From Paracoccus sp. M683 (GTDB taxonomy: Bacteria; Pseudomonadota; Alphaproteobacteria; Rhodobacterales; Rhodobacteraceae): a stretch of DNA of 64,000 nucleotides. Shown piece by piece: positions 7,776-17,186 of the stretch (the stretch's first letter is position 1; the number at the start of each line of letters is the position of its first letter). Position numbers and translations under genes: made by a program. Location: assembly GCF_007096355.1 (NCBI RefSeq), contig NZ_VKDF01000009.1:1-64000 (forward strand). The letters run 5' to 3'. The notes beneath the pieces were generated by a model. The model had not been told where the DNA came from and ran no database searches. It saw only the letters and a program-made list of their open reading frames with translations.

Positions 7776-8939
7776 ATGACCCGCAAGATCCTGACCCTGC
7801 TTGCCGCCTCGACCATTCTTGCCGGTCCGGCCGCCGCGCAGGACGATGACACGCTGACGATCGGGGTATTGCTGACCCTGTCCGGCCCCGCCGCGGTGCT
7901 GGGCGAAATGGCCCGCGACGGCTTTCAGCTGGCGGCCGACGAGATTGGCGAAATCGGTGGCATGAAGACCGAGATCATCATCGCCGATGACGAACAAAAG
8001 CCCGACATCGCCGCGAACAAGGCCCGTGAACTGGTCGAGCGTGATGGCGCAGACATCGTCATCGGCCCGATCTTCTCGAACATCGCCGGCGCCATCGTGA
8101 AACCTGTGACCGATGCCGGCGCGATCCTGATCAGCCCCAATGCCGGGCCGTCGAACCTGGCCGGGGCGGAATGCAACAAGGCCTTCTTCTCGGTCAGCTA
8201 TCAGAACGACCAGAACCACGAGGTGATGGGCGCCTATGCCAAGGAACAGGGCTATGACAACGTGTTCCTGATCGCGCCGAACTATCAGGCGGGCAAGGAC
8301 AGTCTGGCAGGGTTCAAGCACAGCTATGATGGCGGCGTCGCGGGCGAGGTGTTCACCCAGCTTGGCCAGCTGGATTTCTCGGCCGAGCTGGCGCAGATCG
8401 CAGCGATGCAGCCCGATGCCGTCTTTGCCTTCATGCCCGGCGGCATGGGTGTGAACCTGGTCAAGCAGTACCGTCAGGCTGGTCTGGAAAGCATTCCGTT
8501 CCTGTCCGCCTTTACTGTCGACGAATCCACATTGCCGGCCCAGCAGGACGCGGCCGTCGGGTTCTTTTCGGGCACCAACTGGGCGCCCGACCTGGACACG
8601 CCAGAAAACACGGCCTTTGTCACCGCCTTCGAGGAAAAATTCGGCAAGGTTCCGGCCAGCTATGCCGCCCATGGCTATGACGCGGCCCGGCTGATCGACG
8701 CGGCCGTGCGCGCAGCAGGCGGGATTGGCGACAAGGATGCGCTGATTGCGGCACTGGAGGGCGCGCAGTTCGCCTCGGTCCGTGGCGATTTCGCCTTTGG
8801 CGCGAACCATTTCCCGGTGCAGGATTTCTATCTGGCCGAGGTGGTCAAGCGCGATGATGGCCAGTTCGCCACCTCGATCGTGAAACCGATCTTTCAGGAT
8901 TATGCCGACAATTACGTCGCCGAATGCCAGATGAACTAA
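7776..8939 (+). CDS. Branched-chain amino acid-type ABC transporter, periplasmic binding protein
   Basis: Type 1 periplasmic binding protein (Leu/Ile/Val-binding family), 387 residues. An N-terminal Sec signal ([22 protein letters not shown]) is followed by the mature start 'DTLTIGVLLTLSGPAAVLG', the classic first lobe of the family. It captures a ligand in the periplasm and delivers it to the LivHM-type permeases encoded downstream. The substrate could be branched-chain amino acids, other amino acids, amides or aromatic acids. AGGAAGG lies 12 bases before the ATG. First gene of a five-gene operon. Confidence 0.9.
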   Translation: MTRKILTLLAASTILAGPAAAQDDDTLTIGVLLTLSGPAAVLGEMARDGFQLAADEIGEIGGMKTEIIIADDEQKPDIAANKARELVERDGADIVIGPIFSNIAGAIVKPVTDAGAILISPNAGPSNLAGAECNKAFFSVSYQNDQNHEVMGAYAKEQGYDNVFLIAPNYQAGKDSLAGFKHSYDGGVAGEVFTQLGQLDFSAELAQIAAMQPDAVFAFMPGGMGVNLVKQYRQAGLESIPFLSAFTVDESTLPAQQDAAVGFFSGTNWAPDLDTPENTAFVTAFEEKFGKVPASYAAHGYDAARLIDAAVRAAGGIGDKDALIAALEGAQFASVRGDFAFGANHFPVQDFYLAEVVKRDDGQFATSIVKPIFQDYADNYVAECQMN

Positions 8940-8946
8940 GCCAACG

Positions 8947-8972
8947 GGGCGCGGGTCATTCCGCGCCCTTTT
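8947..8972 (+). terminator. Attenuator hairpin between binding protein and permease genes
   Basis: GGGCGCGG (8947-8954) and CCGCGCCC (8961-8968) form a perfect 8-bp stem with a 6-base loop, followed by TTTT. It sits 7 bases after the binding-protein stop and just before livH, so it probably causes partial termination or mRNA stabilisation, giving more binding protein than permease. Confidence 0.75.
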
Positions 8973-8985
8973 CGCACGAGCCGAC

Positions 8986-9903
8986 ATGACCAATCTTTTC
9001 CTGCTGCAACTCTTGAACGGGCTGCAATTCGGCGTGCTGCTGTTTCTGATCGCAGCCGGGCTGACGCTGGTTTTCGGGATCATGGATTTCGTGAACCTCG
9101 CCCATGGCGTGATCTATATGGTCGGCGCCTATCTGGTGGTGACCTTCGCCGCGATGACCGGCAGCTATGGACTGGGCCTGCTGCTGACCCTGCCCGCGAC
9201 GCTCGCCGTGGGTCTGGTGCTGGAATTTCTGGTCTTTCGACACCTCTATGATCGCAGCCATCTGGATCAGGTGCTGGCGACCTTTGGACTGGTCATGATC
9301 ATCAGCGAAGCGGTCGAGATCATCTGGGGGGCCGCCCCCCTGACCGTCCCGATACCGCAGATCCTGTCGGGATCGGTCCCGCTGCTTGGGCCGCTGCGCT
9401 ATCCGGTGTTCCGGCTGGCGATCATTGCCGCGGGTTTGCTGACAGCCTTGGGCCTGTGGTTCGTGATCAGCCGCACCCGCATCGGCATGCAACTGCGCGC
9501 CGGCGCCAGCAACCGCGCCATGCTGTCGGCGCTTGGCATCGACGTGCGGCGGCTGTTCACCATGATCTTCGCCTTTGGCGCCATGCTGGCCGGATTTGCA
9601 GGAGCGATGGTCGCGCCGATCCTTGCGGTCGATCCGGGCATGGGCGAAAGCGTGCTGATCCTGGCCTTCGTGGTGATCGTCATTGGCGGCATCGGTTCGA
9701 TCAAGGGGGCCTTTGCCGGTGCATTGATTGTGGGTATCGTCGATACGGTCGGGCGCATCTTTGGCCCCATCGCCCTGAAAGCGGTGATGGATCCTGCCGC
9801 CGCCGCGCAAGCGGGGCGTGTTCTGGCGCCGATGCTGGTCTATATCCTGATGGCCGTCATCCTGGCGTTGCGGCCGGCCGGCCTGTTCGGGCAACGCACA
9901 TGA
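8986..9903 (+). CDS. livH: Branched-chain amino acid-type ABC transporter permease LivH
   Basis: Integral membrane permease of the HAAT family, 305 residues and strongly hydrophobic with about eight membrane segments. 'GLTLVFGIMDFVNLAHG' (about residues 24-40) is the characteristic LivH N-terminal motif and 'AFVVIVIGGIGSIKGAFAGAL' the conserved coupling region towards the C-terminus. Forms the membrane channel together with LivM. Its stop overlaps the livM start (ATGA), so the two are translationally coupled. Confidence 0.93.
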   Translation: MTNLFLLQLLNGLQFGVLLFLIAAGLTLVFGIMDFVNLAHGVIYMVGAYLVVTFAAMTGSYGLGLLLTLPATLAVGLVLEFLVFRHLYDRSHLDQVLATFGLVMIISEAVEIIWGAAPLTVPIPQILSGSVPLLGPLRYPVFRLAIIAAGLLTALGLWFVISRTRIGMQLRAGASNRAMLSALGIDVRRLFTMIFAFGAMLAGFAGAMVAPILAVDPGMGESVLILAFVVIVIGGIGSIKGAFAGALIVGIVDTVGRIFGPIALKAVMDPAAAAQAGRVLAPMLVYILMAVILALRPAGLFGQRT

Positions 9904-10844
9904 ACCCACGCATCCGAAACATCGCGGCACTGGTGGTCTTTGGCAGCTTCGCGATTCTGCCGTTGCTGGCGCAGGTTCTGGGCGACAGTTTCCTGATCGT
10001 CGTCGCCACCCGTATCCTTGCCTTCGCCATCGCCGCATTGGCGCTGGACCTGATCCTTGGTTATGGCGGCATGGTCAGCTTTGGTCATGCCGCTTATCTG
10101 GGCCTTGGGGCCTATTCGGTGGCCATGCTGTCGCGGGCCGGCATCACCGATCTGGGCCTGCATCTGCTGGGCGGCATTGCGATGGCGACCCCTTTTGCGC
10201 TGATCACCGGGGCCATCTCGCTGCGCACGCGCGGGGTCTATTTCATCATGATTACCCTGGCCTTTGCGCAGATGGCCTATTTCTTCTTCGTCTCGCTGTC
10301 GGCTTATGGCGGCGATGACGGCGTTACGCTGGCTGCGCGATCAACGCTGCTGGGCCAGCCGCTGCTGGAAAACGATACCACCCTGTTCTATGCCACGCTG
10401 GCTCTGCTGATCGCCGCCTATCTGCTGGCCCTGCGCATCACCGGGTCGCGCTTTGGCCGCGTCCTGACAGGCACCCGCGAAAACCCGCTGCGCATGCAGG
10501 CCATCGGCTTTTCGCCCTTTCCCTATCAACTGACGGCCTATGTCATCTCGGGCTGCATCGCCTCGGTGGCGGGGGTGATGCTGGCCAACCAGACCGAATT
10601 CGTGTCACCCGCGCTGATGAACTGGCACCGCTCGGGCGAGTTGATCGTGATGGTGGTGCTGGGCGGCATCGGCAACCTGATCGGCGCGGTCGGTGGCGCC
10701 GTCATCGCCCTGCTGCTAGAGGAGTGGCTGTCACGCATGTCGGAACACTGGCCACTGTTCTTTGGCCTGTTCCTGGTGATCGTCGTCCTTGCCTCTCGCG
10801 ATGGCATCAGTGGCCTGATCCGGCGGATCGGAGGCGGAAAATGA
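9900..10844 (+). CDS. livM: Branched-chain amino acid-type ABC transporter permease LivM
   Basis: Second membrane subunit of the importer, 314 residues. It shows the LivM hallmark 'LDLILGYGGMVSFGHAAYLGLGAY' region (about residues 48-70) and the coupling segment 'GELIVMVVLGGIGNLIGAVGG'. The ATG at 9900 overlaps the livH stop by four bases; the frame is open far upstream only as a shadow of livH. The 3' end overlaps livG, again as ATGA. Confidence 0.93.
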   Translation: MNPRIRNIAALVVFGSFAILPLLAQVLGDSFLIVVATRILAFAIAALALDLILGYGGMVSFGHAAYLGLGAYSVAMLSRAGITDLGLHLLGGIAMATPFALITGAISLRTRGVYFIMITLAFAQMAYFFFVSLSAYGGDDGVTLAARSTLLGQPLLENDTTLFYATLALLIAAYLLALRITGSRFGRVLTGTRENPLRMQAIGFSPFPYQLTAYVISGCIASVAGVMLANQTEFVSPALMNWHRSGELIVMVVLGGIGNLIGAVGGAVIALLLEEWLSRMSEHWPLFFGLFLVIVVLASRDGISGLIRRIGGGK

Positions 10845-11583
10845 GCCTTCTTACTGTGCAGAATCTGCGCAAAAGCTATGGCGCGCTGAAGGTCACAGAC
10901 GATGTCAGCCTGTCGGTCGAGCCCGGCGAGCTGCATGCCATCATCGGCCCCAACGGCGCCGGCAAGACGACACTGATCTCGCAACTGTCAGGCCAGTTGC
11001 GCAGTGACAGCGGGCGGGTGATCTTCGATGGCGCGGACATCACCGAAATGCGGATGCCGCAGCGCGCCAGACGCGGGTTGTCGCGCAGCTTCCAGATCAC
11101 CTCGATCCTGCCGGGCTTTTCGGTTCTGGAAAATGTTTCAGCTGCGGTTCAGGCTCGATCCGGCAGCAGCTTCCGCTTTTTTGCCCCGGTCGCCGCCGAG
11201 GCGGGCTTGAACACATCCGCCATTGCCGCGCTGACCCGCGTTGGCTTGCAGGATCGCGCGGCGCAGCGCGCCGGATCGCTGAGCCATGGCGAAAAACGGC
11301 AGCTGGAACTGGCGATTGCCCTAGCGACCCAGCCCCGGCTGCTGCTGCTGGACGAGCCGCTTGCCGGCACCTCGGGGTCCGAGGCCGAACGGCTGGTTCA
11401 GGTGATCGCCAGCCTGAAGGGCGAGGTGACGGTGCTGTTGATCGAACATGACATGGACGCGGTCTTTGCGCTGGCGGACCGGATCAGCGTGCTGGTCTAT
11501 GGCCGGGTGATTGCCACCGGCGCACCCGACGCGATTCGCGCCGATCTGCAAGTGCGCGCCGCCTATCTGGGCGAGGACGCCTG

Positions 11584-11584
<1 letters not shown>
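10841..11584 (+). CDS. livG: Branched-chain amino acid-type ABC transporter ATP-binding protein LivG
   Basis: Cytoplasmic ATPase subunit, 247 residues. Walker A 'GPNGAGKTT' (near residue 36), signature 'LSHGEKRQLELA', Walker B 'LLLLDEPLAG' and H-loop 'LLIEHDMDAVF' are all present and intact. The signature has SHG instead of SGG, common in LivG. The start at 10841 overlaps the livM stop; the stop is shared with the livF start (TGATG). Confidence 0.93.
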
Positions 11585-12270
<686 letters not shown>

Positions 12271-12326
12271 CCGGCTTGTATTACCCGTTGCACCCCGGAC
12301 CAAGCCCGGTTATTGAGGCCTGCGCG

Positions 12327-12403
<77 letters not shown>

Positions 12404-12487
12404 ATACCTCACCGATCACTGACAAATGCAGTCTACGGGCTCGGCTCCATTGGCGGCCGACCTGCGCGACCGGGATAAGCAAATGGG

Positions 12488-12868
12488 CTATGCTGCGGGG
12501 GCTGTCGCGAATGCCATCTTGGCGGCGGCGATGCCGTTCATGCAAGCCGGGACGCCGGCATAGACCGCAATCTGAAGAAGGATCTCGGTGATTTCTTCGC
12601 GGGTAACACCGACATGCAACGCCGCGCGCATATGAAACTCTAACTGGGCGGGGGCGGTGCCCATCGCCGTCAGCGCCGATACGGTCAGCATTTCCCGCGT
12701 CCGCAGATCCAGTCCGGGGCGTGACACGACATCCGCGAACGAGAACCCCAGAATGATTTCAAGGAAATCATCGGACAATGCGTCAAGATTCGCGGCGACG
12801 CGATGCGGGGCGGCAGGATCCAGACGGCCAAGCAGATCAAGGGCCTTTGCGCGGCGATCCGGTGTCAT
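12488..12868 (-). CDS. Carboxymuconolactone decarboxylase family protein
   Basis: A 126-residue AhpD-like all-helical protein. 'LDLRTREMLTVSALTAMG' and 'EFHMRAALHVGVTREEITEILLQ' match the CMD fold, including the His in the EFHM position. No CXXC pair is present, so it belongs to the gamma-carboxymuconolactone decarboxylase branch rather than the AhpD peroxidase branch. The true substrate is unknown. Its ATG overlaps the stop of the aldo/keto reductase (ATGA), so the two form an operon, probably controlled by the divergent LysR gene. Confidence 0.85.
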   Translation of the reverse strand: MTPDRRAKALDLLGRLDPAAPHRVAANLDALSDDFLEIILGFSFADVVSRPGLDLRTREMLTVSALTAMGTAPAQLEFHMRAALHVGVTREEITEILLQIAVYAGVPACMNGIAAAKMAFATAPAA

Positions 12869-13848
12869 GCGTTCAATCCTTTCATGCCCTCGGCGGTGTA
12901 ACGATCGCCGGCGACAGGCAGCCGCGAAAGTGCACGTTCCAGCGTCGCGTTCTCTTCCAGGTTCAGCTTGATCGACGCGGCAGAGATATTTTCTTCCAGA
13001 TATTTCAGTCGCTTGGTTCCGGGAATCGGGACGATGTCGTCACCCTTTCCCAGCAGCCACGCCAAGGCGACTTGCGCAGGAGTGCAGCCCTTCGCCGCCG
13101 CGATCGCACGCAACACATCGACAAGCGCGTCATTGGTCGCCGCGTTATCCGGGGCAAAGCGTGGCAGGTTCGCGCGAAAATCACCGGCGTCGAACGTCGC
13201 ACCGGCCTGAAACCGCCCCGTCAGGAACCCACGCCCCAGTGGCGAATAGGGGACGAATCCGATCCCCAAGGCCCGGCAGGTTGGCAGGATGTCCGCCTCT
13301 ACATCGCGGGTCCACAGTGAATATTCGGTCTGCACCGCGGTCACCGGATGCACGGCATGGGCGCGCCGCAGCGTCTCGGCGCTGACCTCGCACAGACCGA
13401 TATGGCCGATCTTGCCCTCGCGCTTCAGCGCGGCCAGCCCCTCCATCGTCTGCTCGATGGGATGGTCGCGGTCGATACGGTGCACATAATACAGGTCGAT
13501 CTGCTCGACCCCCAGCCGCCTCAGCGAGGCTTCGCAGGCGCGGCGCATATATTCGGTGCTGTTGTCGATGCTGCGCGCATATTCACCCGGCTTGCGGACA
13601 ATCCCGAACTTAGTCGCGATTTTCGGTCGGGCACCGCTTTCGGCAAGGAAACGACCGATCAGCGTTTCGTTGTGATGCGGGCCATACATGTCGGCGGTGT
13701 CCAGAAAGTCGATGCCCAGATCGACGACACGCCCCAGCACTGCCAGCGATTCCTGATCGTCACGCGGGCCGTAGAACTCGCTCATGCCCATGCAGCCAAG
13801 GCCGATGGCGGAAACCGACAGGTCGGGGCCAAGTTTTCGATGTTGCAT
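12865..13848 (-). CDS. Aldo/keto reductase
   Basis: NADPH-dependent oxidoreductase of the AKR superfamily (TIM barrel), 327 residues, close to the AKR13/YajO-type length. Catalytic tetrad candidates are visible: Asp and Tyr in 'FLDTADMYGPHHNE' (near residues 50-63), Lys in 'IATKFG' and His in 'DLYYVHRID'. The C-terminal 'IVPIPGTKRLKYLEENISA' is the NADP-binding segment. ATG at 13848 has AAGGAG upstream. First gene of a two-gene operon with the CMD-family gene and divergent from a LysR gene. Confidence 0.92.
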   Translation of the reverse strand: MQHRKLGPDLSVSAIGLGCMGMSEFYGPRDDQESLAVLGRVVDLGIDFLDTADMYGPHHNETLIGRFLAESGARPKIATKFGIVRKPGEYARSIDNSTEYMRRACEASLRRLGVEQIDLYYVHRIDRDHPIEQTMEGLAALKREGKIGHIGLCEVSAETLRRAHAVHPVTAVQTEYSLWTRDVEADILPTCRALGIGFVPYSPLGRGFLTGRFQAGATFDAGDFRANLPRFAPDNAATNDALVDVLRAIAAAKGCTPAQVALAWLLGKGDDIVPIPGTKRLKYLEENISAASIKLNLEENATLERALSRLPVAGDRYTAEGMKGLNA

Positions 13849-13948
13849 TGCCTTGCTCCTTGTTTGGCAGGGGCAAAGATGCTTTTCTGTTTCGATGAAG
13901 AAAATGGCGAATATCTGCAATCAGTTTTCCGAAAATGGAAACCATTGA
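13849..13948. promoter_or_regulatory. Divergent promoter region between aldo/keto reductase and LysR regulator
   Basis: 100 bases between two oppositely directed starts, AT-richer than the neighbours. LysR proteins usually bind such shared regions at a T-N11-A dyad and control both genes. I could not settle on one dyad by eye. Confidence 0.4.
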
Positions 13949-14845
13949 ATGAATCGCCTGCGTTGGGACGACGCGCGCGTTTTTCTGGCAATCGCCCGCA
14001 GCGGATCGCTTAGCGGCGCGGCGGCCAGCCTGGGGATGGGCATCGCGACCGTGTCGCGCCAGATCGGGCGGTTGGAAAACGCGCTTGGACTGGTGCTGTT
14101 CAGCCGACATCAGAACGGCTATCGCCTGACCGATGATGGATCCGCACTGCTGGACCGGGCCGAGGCCTTCGAACAGGCCGCCAATGCCTTTGCCGAAGGA
14201 TCCGCCGCGCAGACTGAAATTTCGGGGCGCGTCAGACTGGCAACCGCCGAGATGCTGGCTGACCATATCATCATCCCCGCTCTGCCACAGCTGGCACGGG
14301 CTTTCCCCGAACTGACGCTGGAAATCGTAACCGATGTCCAGACCGTAAATCTGCATCGCCGGGATGCCGATCTTGCGATCAGAATGGTCAAACCCGAACG
14401 CGGCAATGTCACGATCCGGCGGTTGGGGACCCTTGGATACGGGCTTTATGCATCACCGGACTATGCCCGTCATCGCGCGGAAAGCGCCCGGTTCAAGGCC
14501 GACCGGTTCATCGCCTGGTCAGAGGCGTTTACCCACCTGCCTGCCGCACAGTGGATCGAGCGGATGCGGCGCGATCGCGCCCCGGCCCTGACAACGACCA
14601 CGCTTGGCGCCCAGCTTTCCGCCGCGAAGGCGGGGCTTGGGCTGGCCGTCCTGCCGCATTTCCTTGGGCGCGCGCATGGTCTGGACTGTTTGCAGCACAG
14701 CCTTGGCATCGACCAGGAAATCTGGCTGGCGCTTCACACCGACCTTGCGCAGTCGCGCAGGGTCCGTGTCGTCGCAAGTTTCCTGGCCGAGCTGATTCTG
14801 AATGCGCGGGCCGATCTGGAACAGCCGGGGGCGACATCCGCCTAG
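13949..14845 (+). CDS. LysR family transcriptional regulator
   Basis: A 298-residue LysR-type regulator. The N-terminal winged helix-turn-helix is clear ('FLAIARSGSLSGAAASLGMGIATVSRQIGRLENALG', residues about 12-47), followed by a LysR substrate-binding domain from about residue 88. It probably controls the divergent aldo/keto reductase/CMD operon in response to the substrate of those enzymes; this is inferred from gene order only. It converges on sufS. Confidence 0.9.
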   Translation: MNRLRWDDARVFLAIARSGSLSGAAASLGMGIATVSRQIGRLENALGLVLFSRHQNGYRLTDDGSALLDRAEAFEQAANAFAEGSAAQTEISGRVRLATAEMLADHIIIPALPQLARAFPELTLEIVTDVQTVNLHRRDADLAIRMVKPERGNVTIRRLGTLGYGLYASPDYARHRAESARFKADRFIAWSEAFTHLPAAQWIERMRRDRAPALTTTTLGAQLSAAKAGLGLAVLPHFLGRAHGLDCLQHSLGIDQEIWLALHTDLAQSRRVRVVASFLAELILNARADLEQPGATSA

Positions 14846-14866
14846 ATCCGGCGGATCGTCATTTTT
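14845..14866 (+). terminator. Possible short terminator after the LysR gene
   Basis: GATCC/GGATC with a 3-base loop (14845-14857) overlaps the end of the LysR gene and is followed by GTCATTTTT. The stem is short, so this is a weak call. Confidence 0.35.
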
Positions 14867-14885
14867 GGCGGGCCTGTGCCGATGC

Positions 14886-16097
14886 CTAGCCGAACAGCTC
14901 GCGGCAGAAGATCAGCCCGTCGATCAGTGCATCAACCTCGGCTTCGGTGTTATACATCGCGAAGGATGCCCGCGCGCTGGCATTGATGCCGAAGAACTCC
15001 ATCAGCGGCATGGCGCAATGGCTGCCGGCGCGGATCGCGATGCCGCGCTTGTCGAGGATGGTCGAGATGTCATGCGCATGGGCCCCTTCCATCGTCATGG
15101 AAAAGATCGCACCCTTGTCCGGCGCATCGCCCTGCACCTGCAACCAGTTCAGCGCGCGCAACTTGTCACGCGCCCGGTCGCGAAGCACGCGTTCATGGGC
15201 CGCGATATTGTCCATCCCGATATCCATCAGGTATTCCAGCGCCGCGCCAAGGCCGATCTGGTTGACGATGCCCGGCGTGCCCGCCTCGAATTTCAGCGGT
15301 GGGTCGGCATAGGTGACAGCATCCTGCGTGACCGTCTTGATCATGTCACCGCCGCCCATGAAGGGGCGCATTTCCAGCTGACGATCCCGCGCAATCCAGA
15401 TCGCGCCAGAACCCGAGGGGCCGTAAAGCTTGTGCCCGGTGATGCAATAGAAATCGACGCCAAGGGCCATCAGATTCACGGGCATATGCACTGCCGCCTG
15501 CGAGCCATCGACCAGCACCGGCACATCGGTCCCGGCGGCGATGGCGGCCACGTCGACGACGGTGCCGGTCACGTTCGACATATGCGTCACGGCGATCAGC
15601 CGGGTTTTCGGGCCAACAGCGGCCAGCACCTTTTCGGGGGGCAGGCTGCCATCTGCTTCAGGCTCGACCCATTTCAGCACCACGCCCTGACGCTCGCGCA
15701 GGAAATTCCAGGGCACGATATTGGCGTGATGTTCCAGCACCGACAGAACGATCTCGTCCCCCGGCTTCAGGTTCGGCGCGGCCCAGCCATAGCTGACCAG
15801 ATTGATCCCCTCGGTCGCGCCCGAGGTAAAGATGATCTCATCCTCGCGCGGGGCATGCAGGAATTTCGCGATGATGGCGCGGACCCGTTCGTAATTGTCG
15901 GTCGCCAGATTCGACAGGAAATGCAGGCCACGGTGGACATTGGCATATTCGCCCTCATAGGCGCGGGTGATCGCGTCGATCACCTGCCGGGGCTTCTGCG
16001 CGCTGGCGCCATTGTCCAGATAGACCAGCGGGCGGCCATTCACCTGCCGCGACAGGATAGGGAAATCAGCGCGGACCTTGTCCAGATCAAAGCTCAT
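14886..16097 (-). CDS. sufS: Cysteine desulfurase SufS
   Basis: PLP-dependent type II cysteine desulfurase that mobilises sulfur from cysteine for Fe-S cluster assembly. 403 residues, normal for SufS. The PLP lysine is in 'CITGHKLYGPSG' and the catalytic cysteine in 'RAGSHCAMPLMEFF', the typical SufS context. N-terminal 'YLDNGASAQKP' also matches. The ATG overlaps the stop of the preceding membrane-protein gene (ATGA). Last gene of the suf operon in this direction; no sufE or sufA is visible within the window. Confidence 0.96.
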   Translation of the reverse strand: MSFDLDKVRADFPILSRQVNGRPLVYLDNGASAQKPRQVIDAITRAYEGEYANVHRGLHFLSNLATDNYERVRAIIAKFLHAPREDEIIFTSGATEGINLVSYGWAAPNLKPGDEIVLSVLEHHANIVPWNFLRERQGVVLKWVEPEADGSLPPEKVLAAVGPKTRLIAVTHMSNVTGTVVDVAAIAAGTDVPVLVDGSQAAVHMPVNLMALGVDFYCITGHKLYGPSGSGAIWIARDRQLEMRPFMGGGDMIKTVTQDAVTYADPPLKFEAGTPGIVNQIGLGAALEYLMDIGMDNIAAHERVLRDRARDKLRALNWLQVQGDAPDKGAIFSMTMEGAHAHDISTILDKRGIAIRAGSHCAMPLMEFFGINASARASFAMYNTEAEVDALIDGLIFCRELFG

Positions 16098-16693
16098 GCG
16101 GGCACCTCGGGCAAAAGACCGAAGGCGGCGGCAATGAAGGACAGCAGGAACCCAAACACCAACATGGTTCCGATCATCGCCAGCAGCACCTTCCAGCCGC
16201 TGTGAAAGCCATGCAGCACCTTGGTGAACTGCACGGTCAGATGGAAGAAAAGTCCGATCGAGACAAAGCTGAGCATGGCGGAAAGCTGCGGGGCCAGAGG
16301 CAAGGTCAGGACCTGCACCAGTTGGATGATCAGCAGCATCGCCTCGACCCAGACGGTCAGGATCAGCGCGTCCTCGAACCAGCCCTGGCCGCCGAACATG
16401 CGCCCTACGCCGGCCATCAGCCCGGCCGTCAGCACCACGGCAAGCAATTGCAGGCCCGACCGCAGCAGCGGCTGCGACCCGATCCATGCAAGCGGGACTG
16501 ATGCGTCATCACCCACCGGCACCGGTAGCATCGACAGCGCGATCCAGGCCAGAATGCCAGCCAGCGCCACGATCACAACGGCCGAGGCCCAACGCGCGGG
16601 GACAGGCAGATTGGCCGCCAGAATCACCCGCCCCGCAGTCATCGGACTGCGAAGAGTCAGCCCCACCAGCGATTTCAGATCAAACTCGTTCAT
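16094..16693 (-). CDS. YIP1-like membrane protein in the suf operon (second copy)
   Basis: A 199-residue membrane protein with about five hydrophobic segments after a short cytoplasmic N-terminus (MNEFDLKSLVGLTLRSP). The N-terminal motif and overall layout match the YIP1-like family of bacterial membrane proteins. No catalytic motif is visible. It overlaps its neighbours on both sides by four bases, so it is translated as part of the suf operon. Its role in Fe-S assembly, if any, is unknown to me. Confidence 0.75.
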   Translation of the reverse strand: MNEFDLKSLVGLTLRSPMTAGRVILAANLPVPARWASAVVIVALAGILAWIALSMLPVPVGDDASVPLAWIGSQPLLRSGLQLLAVVLTAGLMAGVGRMFGGQGWFEDALILTVWVEAMLLIIQLVQVLTLPLAPQLSAMLSFVSIGLFFHLTVQFTKVLHGFHSGWKVLLAMIGTMLVFGFLLSFIAAAFGLLPEVPA

Positions 16694-17184
16694 GCCGCCC
16701 TTGCAAGTGCCACGATACCTGCGCCCCATATCACGAGAAAGCCGATGCCTGCCACCGCCTGCGCCAGCATCAGCGCCGGACCCGGCCCGATCAGGCCGCC
16801 GACCAGCCCGGCCAGCAGCATCGCAGGGGCCACCGCCAGCAGCGCCCAGAACAGCGCCAGCCGCGAATGTCGCGCATCCAGCCGCCATCGGGTCAGCCGC
16901 GACAAGGCCGAAACCAGCGCCGCCACGCCATAGGCAATCACCGGCATCAGGAACATCACCGCCATGACAGCCCCGCCAATCCGCGCCTCCAGCGGGATCG
17001 AGGGGTCCAGCGCCGCCGCACGGGCATGGGCGGGCGCCTGCGCGATCAGAAAAATCAGCATCGCCGCCATCAGCACCGCGATCAGCGCCCGGTCAGGCAT
17101 GTCGGCCAGCCCCCGCACCACCCGGCGCGGGGCCCACCAGCTTTGGATCACTCGCGGCAGGATACCGCCAGGCACCCCAGCCAT
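16690..17184 (-). CDS. YIP1-like membrane protein in the suf operon (first copy)
   Basis: A 164-residue protein with four or five hydrophobic segments, starting MAGVPGGILPRVIQSWWAPRRVV. It resembles its downstream neighbour in size, topology and start, suggesting an old duplication or a two-subunit membrane complex. ATG at 17184 lies 2 bases after the sufD stop; a possible upstream start at 17214 would overlap sufD. Function unknown. Confidence 0.65.
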   Translation of the reverse strand: MAGVPGGILPRVIQSWWAPRRVVRGLADMPDRALIAVLMAAMLIFLIAQAPAHARAAALDPSIPLEARIGGAVMAVMFLMPVIAYGVAALVSALSRLTRWRLDARHSRLALFWALLAVAPAMLLAGLVGGLIGPGPALMLAQAVAGIGFLVIWGAGIVALARAA

Positions 17185-17186
17185 GG

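Noticed and set aside
14802..16205. Plus-strand open frame of about 470 codons opposite sufS
   Set aside because: Antisense of sufS, whose active-site motifs are complete on the minus strand.
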